Source: Apus apus
Lineage: Eukaryota; Chordata; Aves; Apodiformes; Apodidae
Assembly: GCF_020740795.1 (NCBI RefSeq)
Contig: NC_067286.1
Span: forward strand, 1,855,990 to 1,919,989
DNA: 64,000 nt
Direction: 5' to 3'
The notes below the pieces were generated by a model, which saw only the letters and a list, made by a program, of their open reading frames with translations, ran no database searches and had not been told where the DNA came from. Every line of letters starts with the position of its first letter. Within the stretch, counting starts at the first letter, position 1. The translations under genes and the position numbers were made by a program. Of the stretch, positions 30,026-43,641 are shown piece by piece.

Positions 30026-30757
30026 GGCAACTAAGTAATGTTAGGTATCATCAAAAGAAAGGCTGAATTGATCTATTTAAATAAGTTATGAAAGATGTGA
30101 CTCTCTGCAAGCAGAGATACCTCAAAGACTATTAAATTGCATGTGACAGTTGTAATAGGTACACGTGATAGCTGGATGCTGGAATATCAGTGAGCATTTT
30201 ACATATATAATAACTATCTAGTGTGCTGACTTGATGGGTCAGTTTCCCATGGAATCACCTGGAGGTGATTGTTGCAAATTCCCAGTGTAGAGATTGCCTG
30301 CCAGAATCCCATTAAGATGATAGTATTTTCTGAGTTTATAATCCACATGTAGTTTAATGTGTTTTCTCTTTCACTTTTTTGTCCTGAAAACACAAATACA
30401 CTTTATTTAATGGAACTATCTTGCCACTGATTCATTTTCATTTACTTTAAAGTAGCTGATTAATAGATGTTGAACATAACCCAGATTTTTAAAGATCATT
30501 TCAATGAGTTGTGAAATAAATGCAGTTTTATACATCTGCTTTATTATAGAACAAGAAATGTGGCTGTCTCTTTTGTTGCCTAAGAGCAATAGATGCAAGA
30601 CTTGAGGTGTGTCCCTTGAGATGATCACAAATTCAACCAAGAAAATAATTAATCCTAGGGTGCCAGCACATTAATTAGTATTGTTTGAATTGATAGGAGT
30701 TGTAGGTTCTCAATATCTTTGAAAATCTGTTTTTATTTTGATGTGAATGTTTTAGCC

Positions 30758-30781
30758 TTTTTTTTTTTTTTTTTTTTTTTT
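30758..30781 (+). repeat. poly(T) run
   Basis: 24 consecutive T. No flanking retroelement was recognised. Confidence 0.9.
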
Positions 30782-32223
30782 CACTTTAAATATCTGTCAT
30801 TCTCAGTGTATTTTACATCATAACAGGAAGCATCTAAGGCTGGAATACTAGCAGAAAAGTCTGTTTACCATCTGCTTACATATCTTAATTTTGACAAAAA
30901 GAAAGTCTAGCAAAAAAAATTCCAGGATGAGATTCAAAGAAGCAAGGGTCAGAGAGAAATACAGCACTGTCAGTAGCATATCAGAGAGATACAAAATAGC
31001 TATTTTAGCCTGGAATAATTGGTTCAGCACAGTGCCTGCCATCTGGCCAGCAGCTTGCTGATGCCCTTTGCCCCAGCTGTCTGGGGTACCAGCAGCATTT
31101 GAGCTGTTGTTCCAGTCCCTCTGATAAAAACAGGTTTCCACACTAACTAGTTATGTATCATTCTTGCTTGCAAAGATGACCACGATTTTGTTTAAGACTT
31201 ACACGATTGCCAGGGACTACTTCTGGTTTCTGCTGAAGCAGAGTAAAAGGCCTGGACAAACCCTTGACTGTTTTGACCACAGGTAGATGCATGGAAAATA
31301 AACAGACCTCATTATTTTTTTCTGTTGATAGAAAATTCATTGCCAGAAATAGGGGAGCTGAAATGACAGAAGCATCTAATATACATTAAAAAAAAGGAAA
31401 ATAATTCTCTAACTATGGTAGTCTCTACAGCATTTAATTAGACATTGGGATCAATTATAGACCTCATAAAAAGTCTCTGGTTGTGATATGTATGGAGACC
31501 TATGTTTTTAGAAGGTGTGCCTGCTTTCTAAAAGTTGGTGGAAGAGACAATGGTTATTTTGACATATCAGCACAGCACTTCACTGTTTCATGAGAAGCAA
31601 GAAATGGTAAAAGTTACCTGGAAACTGCAACAAATCATTAGTTTGCTGAGTTTGTTTTGGTTTTGTTTGTTTGCTTGTTTTTGTTTTTTGTTTTTTTCTG
31701 GAGGTTGACATAAAGCTATAAGGTTAATATATTGATATATTTCTTTCTAGCTACTAATAGTCCCTTGCACCCTTGGCTGGCCATTCACAAGTTATTTACA
31801 AGAGGCTTACAAGCCATTTACATTGCCAAAAAACTTATGATGTAGGGATAAGAAGAAATACCAGTCATAACTTAGAGACCATCACATTTATAAACAGGTT
31901 AAAACCTTCTAAACAGACCTCCAGTGATCTATCAGCATTCCTACCCAGCTTTGTTGATGTGCATTTCCTGTTTTTGTTGGGTGAAGTGCAGTGTTTGTTC
32001 TGTGTTTGAGTAGCACACTTGGGTCTTGATCCATAACGTGCACTTCTAAGCAATTTTCAGACGAATCCACGTTTTCCACTGAAAATGCTGCCTTCATTTT
32101 CTTTCAATACTTCTAGTCTAAAAATATTTGGTATGTTTTTACAACTACCAGAAAGAGTTCTATAACAGTCATGTAAATTAGGCCAGTTGTTGACCACCAA
32201 CTACTTTGGATTCACCAGCAGTG

Positions 32224-32484
32224 CATGGGGTAGTGGTTTTAAACTGAAAGAAGAGAGATTTAGGTTAGAGATGAGGAGGAAATTCTTCACTGTGAGGGTG
32301 GTGAGACACTGGCCCAGGTTGCCCAGAGAAGCTGTGGCTGCCCCATCCCTGGCAGTGTTGAAGGGCAGGTTGGATGGGGCTTGGAGCAACCTGGTCTGGT
32401 GGGAGGTGTCCCTGCCCATGCAGGGGGGTTGGGACTGGATGATCGTTAAGGCTCCTTCCAACTCTAACCATTCTGTGATTAACA
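32224..32484 (+). mobile_element. CR1 LINE 3' fragment
   Basis: Sense CR1: tagtggttttaaactgaaag, then ttcttcactgtgagggtggt, then ggttgggactggatgatc and the ccattctgtgatt tail. 5' truncated as is usual for CR1. Confidence 0.93.
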
Positions 32485-34989
32485 GTGAAAACAGCTATTT
32501 TTCAGTAGTCCTGACTACTTTGTTATTAGCATGGTAGAGGGGCTCTTTTTTTTTTTTTTTTACAGTGTGCTAATACCCCTTCTGTTTGATATTGTAACCA
32601 GTATATCCTATTGACAAAAGGCCCCATTGTACTTGAAAGTTAATGCCAATTATTCTTCTAAGAACTGGACATAGACCTTGGTCTATCCTCCTGTATTTTA
32701 GTGCATTTGAACAAGGAGGTTTTTGTTGTGATCCAGTTCTAATGACTTCTCCTATGACATTCACCTACCGTTTAATTCAGTTATTTTGTCAACCTCTGAT
32801 CCATCTCTGACTCATCATTTTCTTGAGTGCTGGGGGATCCTGTACTTCATGATCCTGGCAGCAGCCCCATTTTTACTAAATCATAAAGACTATTCTTATA
32901 TTTTTTCAGGACCAGTGATACTTCCATTACAGATGAGGTGTCACAGGTCAGCCTTCGCAGTGACGTAGGTGGAAAAAAAGGGAGTTGTCATTATCTACCC
33001 TATGCTTACATCATATGTTTATTCCTGAGGGGCAGTGACAACTTGGCCCATGTCAGCAGCCTCCTTGTTGGAAAAATATTCCTGGGTTATATATTAACAA
33101 GCAACCCTGTGTCATAACTGAAACGAGGTACATAAGTTGGTGAACAGCATTACTTTTATGAAGACTATGTGTTGACTAGGTGGTTCTTCAGCCAATAGTA
33201 CTAATTAAGAACTCACCTACACTTGCACATACTGACTGACAATGAGTTTTGAAACCTTATTATGTCATTGTTTCCCTGCTGATTTTCACAGAATTTTAAT
33301 TTTTTGAGTTGTAAGTATGAATTTTAGAACAAAAACATGGTGGTACACACATTCACTATCTTCACAAGAGTAGTGAGATAGTAAAATAACAATCATTCAC
33401 ATAAAAACTAGGAACAAGGACACTGAAAAATCATGAAGAGTGCATAATGTAAGGTACTTTTTGACTGCCATATAAACTCAGAAAGTTTTCATTAATTAGT
33501 TCACTCAGGCAGTAAATTTCAAACCACAAACCCCTGCTCCAACATACTGAGATTAAATCTCCCCATTGAAGAAGGTTTCTTAAAGTTTTTAGTATGGGCA
33601 GTATAATTTGGTGATGAATACTAGAATAACAGGTACTGTGCTGTTAAAATGTTATATGGAATAAAGAAATGTTCTTGTTACAGAATCTTTGGGACAGAAA
33701 CAAAGACTTTTCCTCTATTTCAAATTCTGATGTTTCAGTGGCCTACTAATGTTACAAACTTTGTCTTCTGTTTTGTTTTCCATAAAAATGCCAATGTTAA
33801 TGGTCATGCTAGGTGAGTTATAGCACTTCTCACACATACCTTTTACATTTTAGTTATAATTTCCTTTAAAATTCAGCCTAATTTTTGAACAGTTACCAAT
33901 TAATTTACTAAATTAGCATTATCTGATATTGTCTGTGAGGTATTTAAACCATATGAAGTACACCTCAAACTGAAAAATTTGTAAAATTCTACTCTAGGTT
34001 TATGTGCAGGTAGGCAAGGTTTTCCAGTATATACTGGAAATAGCTAAAATCTCTTGAGTTTATCAGAAATCAGATAAAAGAAAATCAGGGTCACAAAGTA
34101 AAAAGATAGGAAGATCTTAGTGAGGAGAGAAATCTGCAAATGAAGACATTGTTTTGTTGTGGGTTTTTTCCCCCTTATTCTAACACATTTGGCATTCTTT
34201 CAGTAATTATTTTGTTGCTGGAAGTAGAGATTCATTGTAGTTATTTCCCACAAACATGTTTGAACTTTCCTCTCCTACCTTCAAGATGAGTACTGGGGTG
34301 ATACTGCAGCACTCTCTCTGTCTGTCTGCTTCCAAAGCAGAATGGCTTTTTGGAAGGTTGCCAGGTAACCTCGCCACTGCTCAGGGTAACCTGAAATACA
34401 ATCCAATAATTCTGAACACAAACCCATCGAGGGTTTATAGCATTTTGGCCTGGGTTCATTAGGAGACTTGGTCATAGCTCTGTGATGCCTGGAGATGGCC
34501 TAGACTGAAGGTGTCACTTTCAGCACCACCAGCCTAACATGCTGTTATCAAGTCTTAGGATAGCCTTACACTCTTGAAATCTGTCCCTAGTGGTGAGCAG
34601 GGCCATCTTAAGCTTCAGAAAATGAAAATATATGTGAAGGAAAGCACATGACTGCATTAAACACAGTAGCATGCATGTGTCTCCTGGCAAGAGGTCACTC
34701 TGACAGGCATCCATTCATCCCCATGCCTCTGTATGTCTCCTTGGAATATTTTCCGTGCAGATCAGAAAACATTGTGCTCACTGGGAACAAACCCCATTCC
34801 ACCCATACTTCCTGTGGAAACATCATCAACAACGTGCTGGAATACAGTTTATATAAATGATGTGACATCACCTTGGTGAGGGGATAGCTGTCACATCTCC
34901 TCTTTTTTCCCAATGATGCTTTCATGTGCATTTCCTACCTGGCTCCTTTCCAAGGTTCCTAATTGCAGAAGCCATCTTCCCATGGGCCT

Positions 34990-35493
34990 GTCACCCTAGC
35001 AAGGATGGGAGGGAGAATTCTCCAGGAAAGACCTGGAGCTGTTGGAGAGGGTCCAGAGAAGGGCCACGAAGATGATCAAAGGGCTGGAGCACCTCAGCTA
35101 TGGAGACAGGCTGAAGGAGTTGGGGCTGTTCAGCCTGGAGAAGAGAAGGCTCCAGGGAGACCTTAGAGCACCTTCCAGTGCCTGAAGGGGCTCCAGGAAA
35201 GCTAGGGAAGGGCTTTTGACCAGAGAGGGCAGTGACAGGACAAAGAGTAATGGTTTTAAACTAGAAGAGAGGAATAAATTCTTCACCATAAGGGTAGTAA
35301 GACACTGGAACAGGTTGCCCAGGGAGGTTGTGGAAGCTCCATCCCTGGAGGTGTTCAAGGCCAGGTTGGAAGGGGCTTGTGCAGCCTGGTCTGGTGGGAG
35401 GTGTCCCTGCTCATAGCAGGGAGGTTGGAACCTGATTATCTTTAAGGTCTCTTTCAACCTTAACTATTCTGTGATTCTGTGATTCTGTGATTA
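34990..35493 (+). mobile_element. CR1 LINE 3' fragment, the longest recent copy
   Basis: Sense CR1 from about ggagctgttggagagggtcc (end of ORF2) through gaacaggttgcccagggagg to the tail. It ends with tandem ATTCTGTG units at 35467-35493, the diagnostic CR1 3' terminus. The 5' limit is approximate. Confidence 0.93.
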
Positions 35494-37134
35494 GAGTACA
35501 CAGTGTCAGGGTAGGCACTGCTGACCTTTTGGTGTAGGCAGTCTCAAAGCACATAAGGTAAGAACCTTGTGGAATGAGATCCTGCATCAGCCAGGAAGCT
35601 GTTGCTAGACTGATGTATGTCAGTACTCTGCTACATATTGTAGCTGCTGTCCTAAGGTTCTGAATCATTCCAGACAAGGTAGAAAACATTTTTAAGGCTT
35701 GGGTTTTGTCCTTGCCTTTCCCCTATAATTTATCTTCAATTCTTTTCAGCATTGGTTGCTGTTGTATCGAAACATTATTCTCAGCGTGGACTGATACTCT
35801 CTGGGGCAACCACTTCACAACAGTGTTAGAGAATAGTATTTGATTTGGTTTCCTGACAGTTGAGAATTGTGAGAATTACAATATTTACCTATAAATGTCT
35901 GTCTGTGTGGCTATTCTTTCCACTGACTCTGTGACCATAGCGGTTGACTCTTGATAATCTTACTGTCAATACTGGATTATTGGGCTAATAAGAGAGAGTT
36001 GAGGACATGAACATTACTTTGGGACACGTGCCAGGAAGCAGACACACAAGTGTTGCAATGTCTGTGTGTCATTGGTTCTGTCAAGTGCCTCATGAGTTAA
36101 TATTACAGCCAGTGAACAGCTGTAATTAGAAGTGTCCTTTTGATACGAAATTCATCAAAATACAGGAGTACTCTGGCACACAGGACTGTAGCAGGTTTCC
36201 ACACATACATGATGTAGTAGTGAAAATATGACCCATGACCAAATAACTGAGATTATTGCAAGTGCCTCCAAAGAATTATTTTACCCTAGTTGCTAATCAC
36301 ATGTCAGAGCTGTTGTTATATCAGACCTAGATATCTAGGTGACTAGAGAAGTTTGTCCTGCTATAACTTTACAGCTGGATGTTATAAATGAATAGCTGTT
36401 AAATGCTGAAGAACAACATAATTATTTGGAGCTACTTTGGTAATGCCTAATGACTTTATGGATGTTCTAGTTGCTTCATCCTTGTATAAGAAAGAAAATA
36501 CAGGCACCGAAATTTTAATCAACAGTAAGAGATTAAATAAGAAGTGGTGGGGAAATAGGCCTCAGTAAGTTTCAGTACACCACTTGCCTTGAATAGTGTC
36601 AGGTGAGGAAGAAAATACTCTTCTATCCCCTTCATTTGATCTGATTCCAGATGGTATCATGTTATTCCTCCAATCAACCCTCACTGGTAAGAGCTTACTG
36701 CTGGTGATCGAGAAAATCTGATACTGTACCAAGTTATCATCCAGGAATTTACTGCATTTTTCAGATGCTAGTCTCTCTCCTCCTGACAGTTTTCCCCACC
36801 CTTTGTCATTACAATAATTTAATTGTGTTATTCATAGGGAAAACTTAGATCCATCTTCCCAAATAAGGCCAACTATAATACTTTTCAGTTGTCTGATGCA
36901 TTTAAAAGTAACAAGTATTTTTATATCATGTCTTATCTTTATACATTCTGAATTTCTGGGCAGAATTTTTGTTTGTTTGTTGAATATTACATTTTTAAAG
37001 AGGTGAAATCTCATCGGTTATTTCAAAGACCAGCTTCCTTTTCCGACTTTAAACTGTTTTCAAAACAAACATGGAATAAACGCATTATATATGTGAAACA
37101 ACTACTGAGGAAGGCTATTTCCTACACCTAACAA

Positions 37135-37860
37135 GGGTTCCTCTCCCTCCACCTGCTGGCGATGTTTTTCCTGATGCAGTCCAGGGTGCTGTTGGCTGCC
37201 TTTGCCACAAGGATGTACTACTAGTTCATGTTCAACTTGTTTTCCACCGCTACCCTCGGGTCTTTTTATGCAAAGTTGTTTTCCAGCTGGTCAGCCCCTA
37301 GCATGTCGTGACCCGTGGGGTTATTCCTCCCTAGATGCAGAACTTGGTGCTTCACTTTGCTGAACGTCAAAAGCTTCCACAACCATTTCTTCAGCCTGTT
37401 GAGGATCGTCTTACTGGCAAAACCTGCTGTATCAATCACCCCTCCCATTTTTTTGTCACCTGCAGACTTGCTGACTTGGTGATGCTGATCACCACGCTTC
37501 AAGCCCAGCAGCTCAGGCAGCTTTCAGTCCACCTTCCTGACCTCTTGTCTAGGCCATAATTCATCAATTTACCGATGAGGATGTTACGGGAGCGAGTGTC
37601 GAAAGCCTTGCTGAAGTGAAGATAAACAATATCAACTGCTCTTCCCTCATCCATCATGGTTGTGATTTCATCACAGAAGGCTGTCAGGTTAGTCAGGCAT
37701 CATTTCCCTTTCATAAATCAATGCTGACTACTCTAAATAGCTTTTTTGTCCTTAATGTGTTTGCAAATGGTTTCCAAGATTATTTGTTCCACCTCCTTCC
37801 CAAGGATATAGGTGAGGCTGACCAGTTTGTAGCTGGTTGCTTTGAATGACTTCTGGAGGA
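37135..37860 (-). mobile_element. decayed CR1 ORF2 (reverse transcriptase) fragment
   Basis: On minus, 37266-37502 contains VLHLGRNNP and LGADQLENN, like the CR1 ORF2 block after the polymerase core. Further upstream on minus (about 37590-37620) is a KAFDTRS-like block, the SKAFDTVSH motif. The stretch that should lie between them (PQGSVLGP, FADDTK) is largely missing, so there is an internal deletion as well as stops and frameshifts. Not functional. Confidence 0.85.
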
Positions 37861-38265
37861 GCACAGCCAAAGCTGTCCATACAGCACCAGCAGAAAACCA
37901 CTTTCTTGTTCATCTCAGGATATGATGCACATGTGCACAGAGATTTCACTCCAAGTTCTTTATCTTTCTATTTATATCTACTACAAAAGGCAGCTTTTGA
38001 AAGCAGAAAGAATTTTTTTTTAAATTAATTCTCAATGTTTCTTTTGCTTTTCACACCTGAAAATGTGTCAAGCAGGCTCTCCTATAAAATCTTAATGAAT
38101 TGAAGTTTTTTAAATGTTCTTGCATAACAGTCACTATTAGTCATAATGGGATGTGACCCCTTTTTTTCCCCTCAGGAATAATTTTGAGAAGTAGTACCTT
38201 ATCTATCATTACAAATAATAGAAAGGCTGATCTGTGCTGATTTCCTGTGCTAAGCAAACTTACTG

Positions 38266-38316
38266 AAAAAAAAAAAAGGAAAAAAAAAAAAGAGGAGTGA
38301 ATTTTTTTTTTTTTTT
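38266..38316. repeat. A-run followed by T-run
   Basis: A12 (38266-38277), A12 (38280-38291) and T15 (38302-38316) separated by short spacers. The runs could pair as an A/T hairpin. Confidence 0.85.
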
Positions 38317-39298
38317 ATAATAGAAATTCTGTTTCAGCTGATATCTTTAGGTGGAGTAAGTTCTGTAAGGACAGGTAATGTCATTTATTAGACTACTGGT
38401 ACAGGAGAAAAAAGTAGGCAGGATTTTCTAGGCAGGAGCATTTTTGTGGAATTGTTAATAGCAAAATGTAGTTTTAATCTATGCTAAATGACAGATAAAA
38501 CTGACACAGGGAGAAGGTAAGATTGCCATTTATTGCCAATAAGCCTAAAGATTTCTTCTGCTGAAGATTTCCCTGAGTTCTAACTACCTGAAAAGTTTAC
38601 ACAAGGGATGTTTCTGAGGATTCTGAAGAACAAAGGCTTGCTCTGAAATTCTACACTCATGAGATTCTGTGTTCTCTTTTTAAATTTTAATTAGTGCTAT
38701 CGAGTAAATTTACCTATGAAACACCAATTAACACATTCCAAAAATCTAAGTGTTGTAACCTTTGAGAAGGTCATTCTGCACAGAATGAAGGAGAGAAGAC
38801 ATTATATACTGGGGAAAAAAGTCTCTCTTCAGCTGGGAAGATATAGCTGGTCCCTCCATTAATACTTGGTGTTGGTAGGGTCAGCAGTGAGGATTTGGTA
38901 ACTTGCTGAACTGGACCCTCAACACCAATTAGACAATAAATTGGGGCTTGTGCTGGATGGGGGGTTTGCTTTACTATAGAAAACACACCAGATGTGTTCA
39001 CACCAAACTGTCTTCACCAGTGTTGCTTTGAAAGTATGCAAAATGTACTCTCCTAACTGTAGTAAAAAACTTGGGTTTTTTTTAAAGCTTAATTTAGACC
39101 TGATACGTGATTCAGCTGCTCTAGTCATGCTTCATCTCTGATTTCCCCCTACACCCCCACCTGCACTAAATAAAGCTTGGAAATTACTCCTGTGGCAGGT
39201 GCTCTGTAGGTACTACCACAGGGCTTTGGCTGCACCATTCAAACAGCTTTTTGGACTGCTCTGCTGAGGATATTTGTGTTATTTTGGTGTGTGGTTTG

Positions 39299-39373
39299 TT
39301 GTTTTGGGGTTTTTTGTTTTGTTTTCTTTCTTTTTTTTTTTCTTTTTTTTTGTGTGTGGTTTTTTTTTTCCCC
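39299..39373 (+). repeat. T-rich low-complexity tract
   Basis: About 75 bp of T runs interrupted by G and C. Confidence 0.85.
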
Positions 39374-39526
39374 TGGTGGAAAAGCTTCAGTCTTCTTTAC
39401 TACAAGTGAATAAAATGCAACCTCGTGGTAAGGGATGTTTGTGCTGCTCAGCAGTGTTTATGTGAATGCTGTTTTCTAGGAATGATGAACTTTGTTGTTT
39501 GAACAAGTAGCAGATTACTCTAGCTA

Positions 39527-39645
39527 TTAGGATGGGGCTTGGAGCAACCTGATCTATGGGGAGGTGTCCCTGCCTATGCAAGGGGGATGCAACTGAATGA
39601 TCTTTAAGGTCCCTTCCAATCCAAACCATTCCATGGTTTTGTGAC
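39527..39645 (+). mobile_element. CR1 LINE 3' end fragment
   Basis: Sense CR1 tail: gatggggcttggagcaacct, then ggaggtgtccctgcc, then gatctttaaggtcccttcc and ccattccatgg. Confidence 0.9.
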
Positions 39646-42600
39646 TGGTTACTTTTAAAAGTATTGATTTGGAGTCAAGTTTATGGGGGTTTTACATTTG
39701 CTTTGATTGTTATGTTTCCTTAAAAAGTTAAAACAAGTGACTATTTTTAAATGGGTCTGTTATTTGTCTAGTTGCTATTTGTGTATCAGAAAATGATGAT
39801 ACTTTTTAATTCTAATTAATTCTGATGTACTTTAAAGTTAAAGTTTTAAAACTATGTCACAGTCTGTAGTGTATCAGAGCTAGAAGAACACTTGGATCTG
39901 AGCTCTTAACATGAAGGAAGAGCAGGCTTCTAGGGTGCCAGGTTTTTGTTTATGGTGAGGCATCCTTTATCCTATGTTCCTGAAAGTCTTCTGATACCTT
40001 CTACTTTCTTAACCCTTTAATTTTAGGAAGAAATTATTATGAGAAAAATCAGTCTTTATGAAGTTGATTTTTGTTGTATTAAAGCAATTTGCAGTCTCTT
40101 ATGGCTCTAGTTGAAACATATACAAAAAAGCCCAGTGCTTATTGTGTCTTATAAATCAAGGAAAGTAAAGTTGTTCTTATCAGTGTTTTGATGTATAATT
40201 TGTAATCTTGATTGTTTGGGTTGGCAATTTTGTGTTAGTCCAGTATAGTCATTGCTTTCCAAAGGTGCACCTTAGTTTTCATAACATGGTCTATAGTTTT
40301 GTTACAAATATGCATCTGGCCTGAAAGTGAACTATTTTCTTCTTCATATAAATTAAGTTACTTGGTTATTTCCTTCCACACTTCATGCTTCTATTAGCTG
40401 TTCTTGGAAATCTGTTGCAAAATTGCCTATTTCTAGTTGGCTTGTAGAGATAATGAATTAGCATTGAGGAGCACAGCTCATGTGATGAACTTGTCGTGTC
40501 ATGGATAAGTAACACACATGAAATTGAGAAGTGCTGGTAGAGAACCCATATTTATCTGGTCTACTTCCTTCTACCTCAGTTTTAGTTTTATTGTGATGGA
40601 TATATTGGACCTTGAGGTTTAAATCTTCAGTAAGGAATATCCTTTCCATACTTGGGGGCTTCTGTTCCACAGTTGATTTGCTTTTGGAAAAGGCTGATGA
40701 AACCTTTGCAGTGGAGGGGGAGAAGGATTTATCAGGCAGTGTTATTGTATAAGGAAATACTACATGTGAAATTCTAAAAATGGAAACTAGTGTGACTTAA
40801 CAAGGAGAAAACACTCCATGAGGGAAGTAAGAAAGCAGCTGCTGCTGTTAAGCTGGATGATTTTTGTATTGTTAAATTAGTTGGAATGGTAGGAATAACA
40901 GAGTGGGAGTATTGGAGAAGTAGGATAAAGGGAAAGAATAGAAATGACTTGTAGAAATATGGTACTTGCACAGCTGAATTTTTTCCAAATAATGTGAGTT
41001 CCTATTGGCCAACTATGTAGTGATCCTCAGTGGCCATTTATGCCTGTTTTTATGGTTGAAATTAACCTGAAGTAGACAAAAGAGGATTAATTTTAGAGAG
41101 AGCTTTGCAAAGGGCCATCACAAAACAAAGCACAAAGGCTTTTTAGTAAGAAAGGTGATGGAGATGGCTCTTACTGTCTGCTTCCCATTTGTATAGAGTT
41201 CAGTATGAAGACACAAGTGGGGGAATAAAAAGATGTTTCTATGTATTATCTTAGAGATCTGGATGAGGAACTAACATAGTACCCTTGTTTTGAGGAGGCA
41301 GTGGAGAGATGGAAGGAGATGAGGGACAGACACCATGATAAGCTACCAAAAGTCATGATTAAGAAGTCTACATTAGTCCTTGGTACCTAATAGACAGGAT
41401 GAAATACAGATGTAAGAGTGGAAAGATACTATTTTAAAGGAAGTGTATTGATTGAATGCAATGGATGTATGTGAGTTAAGGCTGTTCTTTCAGTCAATAA
41501 TGCCTTGTCTTACATCCAGGTACCTATTTTATCATGTGCACAGTCAGCTATGTTGTCTTTTTTGGGCTCTCACTTCTTAAAAATAGTGCTCAGGCCTGAA
41601 AAATATGACAGAATAGCAGAGTTAGCTTTGATCTGTAAAATGTCAACTGAGTGAGGCATTAGGTATTTTTATTACATAGTTCTATTTCTGAGCTGATGGT
41701 GGAGTACAAACAAAGTGCTGAGGTGTTCAGATCTTTAAATAAGTTGGAACAACTTTGAGAGAATTATGTCTGGTTTTATTAGACAACTTATGCTTCTTGT
41801 TCATGCCATTATGGGGAGAAGCTGTGAAAATGCTGAATTATAGATGGGCTGAGATGTAAGAAAGATAAAAGGAGATACAAGGTTTTTAAAAAGCAGTTTT
41901 AAGGGTCAACTAGTGAGAAGTTATGTCCTGTTAAATAATTTGTCTTTTGGTATATAGAAAGTGCTTGCTCCTGTGAGCAGAAGTGCATAAGTAAAAGATA
42001 TTAGTTTTTCAAGTATTTAAGTAGAATCTAATAGTTGTTCTGATACATATTTTATGGACACTAAGCAATGTGTATAATGCAGTACAACAATACAAAATGA
42101 GATCCCATAAGGCATTCTGCTTTTGAAGGAGGAAATCTCTTGTATCCCAGATAGCACAAAAATCTGTGGACCAGTGACTGGCCAGCCATGCTAATAGCTG
42201 GTCAACAGCAACCATGCTCCAAGTACTTAGCAGCAGGAAAGCACTGCTCTCCAGGTCAGACTGTATGCAAATACAACCCTTCTGCTTCTGTGGCAAGCAG
42301 GCATGAAGGGAAAGTGACTCAGACTGAGAATAGATGCTGCTCCATGAGTGTCACTGTAAAATATGGACCTTTTAGAGATTTAAATGCACCTTTCTAGGCA
42401 CTTTTTAAACCAAATGAAGAAATTGAAGCATTTGATGTCTGTTCTTGCCTGTGAAGTGGATGTCATGGTGGTCAGCCTGCTGGTACAAATTTAGACTACT
42501 TCTAAGTGGAACCTTTAGTCCCCGTGCAACCAAAGGCAACAGCAGATGACACTTGGCATTTTTGATTGAAATCTGTTCAGTCTGAAGAACGAAGAAAATG

Positions 42601-43019
42601 TGTATATTCTGCAAGAGCACAAGAAATATACTAACCAGGCAAAGGTGGAGAGAACTGCTGCTTTGTGCAAGCCATGGCAGTTGTGGTTTAGGTTAAGAGT
42701 GCTGAAATTCCTGACGGAAGTTTTCTTCCACAGATTTTAAATATCTAATGTAACTTTAGAGAGGAAAGGAGCAGAGCTTTTATGTATTTTACAGAAAAGA
42801 AAGAAAACACTGTGTGTGTAAATAAGAAAGCTGTTGAAAAATCAATGCCTGACATATGCTAAATGACAGGTATTTGCAGTCACAGCAGGTTCCTGTATGG
42901 AGGAGTGAAATGAGGTTGGGTGTTAACCAAGTGGATGCTTGGCGACCTTCACTCTCTGTGTTGGGTCCTTGTCACCTACAGCTAATGTATTTAGGGATAT
43001 TAGTCAATAGGTGGTTGAA

Positions 43020-43641
43020 TATGAGCCAGTAATGTGCCCTGGTGGCCAAGGAGGCCACCAGCATCCTGACTTGTACCAGTAATAGTGTGGGCAGCAGGAC
43101 CAAGGCAGGAATTGTCCCCCTGTGCACAGCACCTCAAATCCTGTGTTCAGTTGTGGGCTCCTCACTACAAGAAGGACACTGAGGTGCTGGAAAGTGTCCA
43201 AAGAAGGGGAATGGAGCTGGGGAAGGGGCTGGAGCACAAGACGAGTTTGGAAAACTTAAAAGGAGCAGCTGAGGGAAGTGGGGGTGTTCAGCCTGGAGCA
43301 AAGGAGGTTGAGGGGATACCTTCTCCCTCTCTGCAACTCCCTGAAAGGAGGTTGGAGCTGGGGAGTGGTTGGTCTCTTCTCTCAAGTAATAAGTCATATG
43401 GCCCCGAATTGTGCCAGTGGTGGTTCAGGTTGCATACTAGAAGAAAATTCTTCACTGAAAGCCTTGTCAGGCCCTGGCACCGGCTGCCCAGAGGAGCATC
43501 AGAGTCACCACCCCTGGAGGAATTCAAAGATGTACGGATGTGGTGCTGAGGGACACGGTTTGGTGGTGGGCTTGGCAGTGTGCTAGCTTAACGGCTGGAC
43601 TGGGTGGCTTTAAAGGTCTTTTCCCACCAGAACGGTTCTGT
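43020..43641 (+). mobile_element. CR1 LINE fragment next to the ABTB2 CpG island
   Basis: Sense CR1 covering the end of ORF2 and the 3' UTR. Readable remnants in 43085-43549 include QLWAPHYKKDTEVLESVQRR and the [18 protein letters not shown] block. The tail has gctgagggacacggtttggt and ends near 43641. It belongs to a different CR1 subfamily from the copies at 32.2 and 35.2 kb, judged by the tail. Confidence 0.9.

Larger units (their letters stand above)
25561..43019. other. intergenic region between CAT and ABTB2
   Basis: About 17.5 kb of mostly AT-rich sequence with CR1 copies and homopolymer runs, listed separately. The first 400 bp past the CAT island remain CpG-containing. No spliced gene, tRNA or other RNA gene was recognised. 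Confidence 0.75.

Noticed and set aside
35098-35457. 119-codon minus ORF, and similar frames at 32187-32537 and 43085-43549
   Set aside because: These are translations of CR1 fragments in sense or antisense, not host genes.
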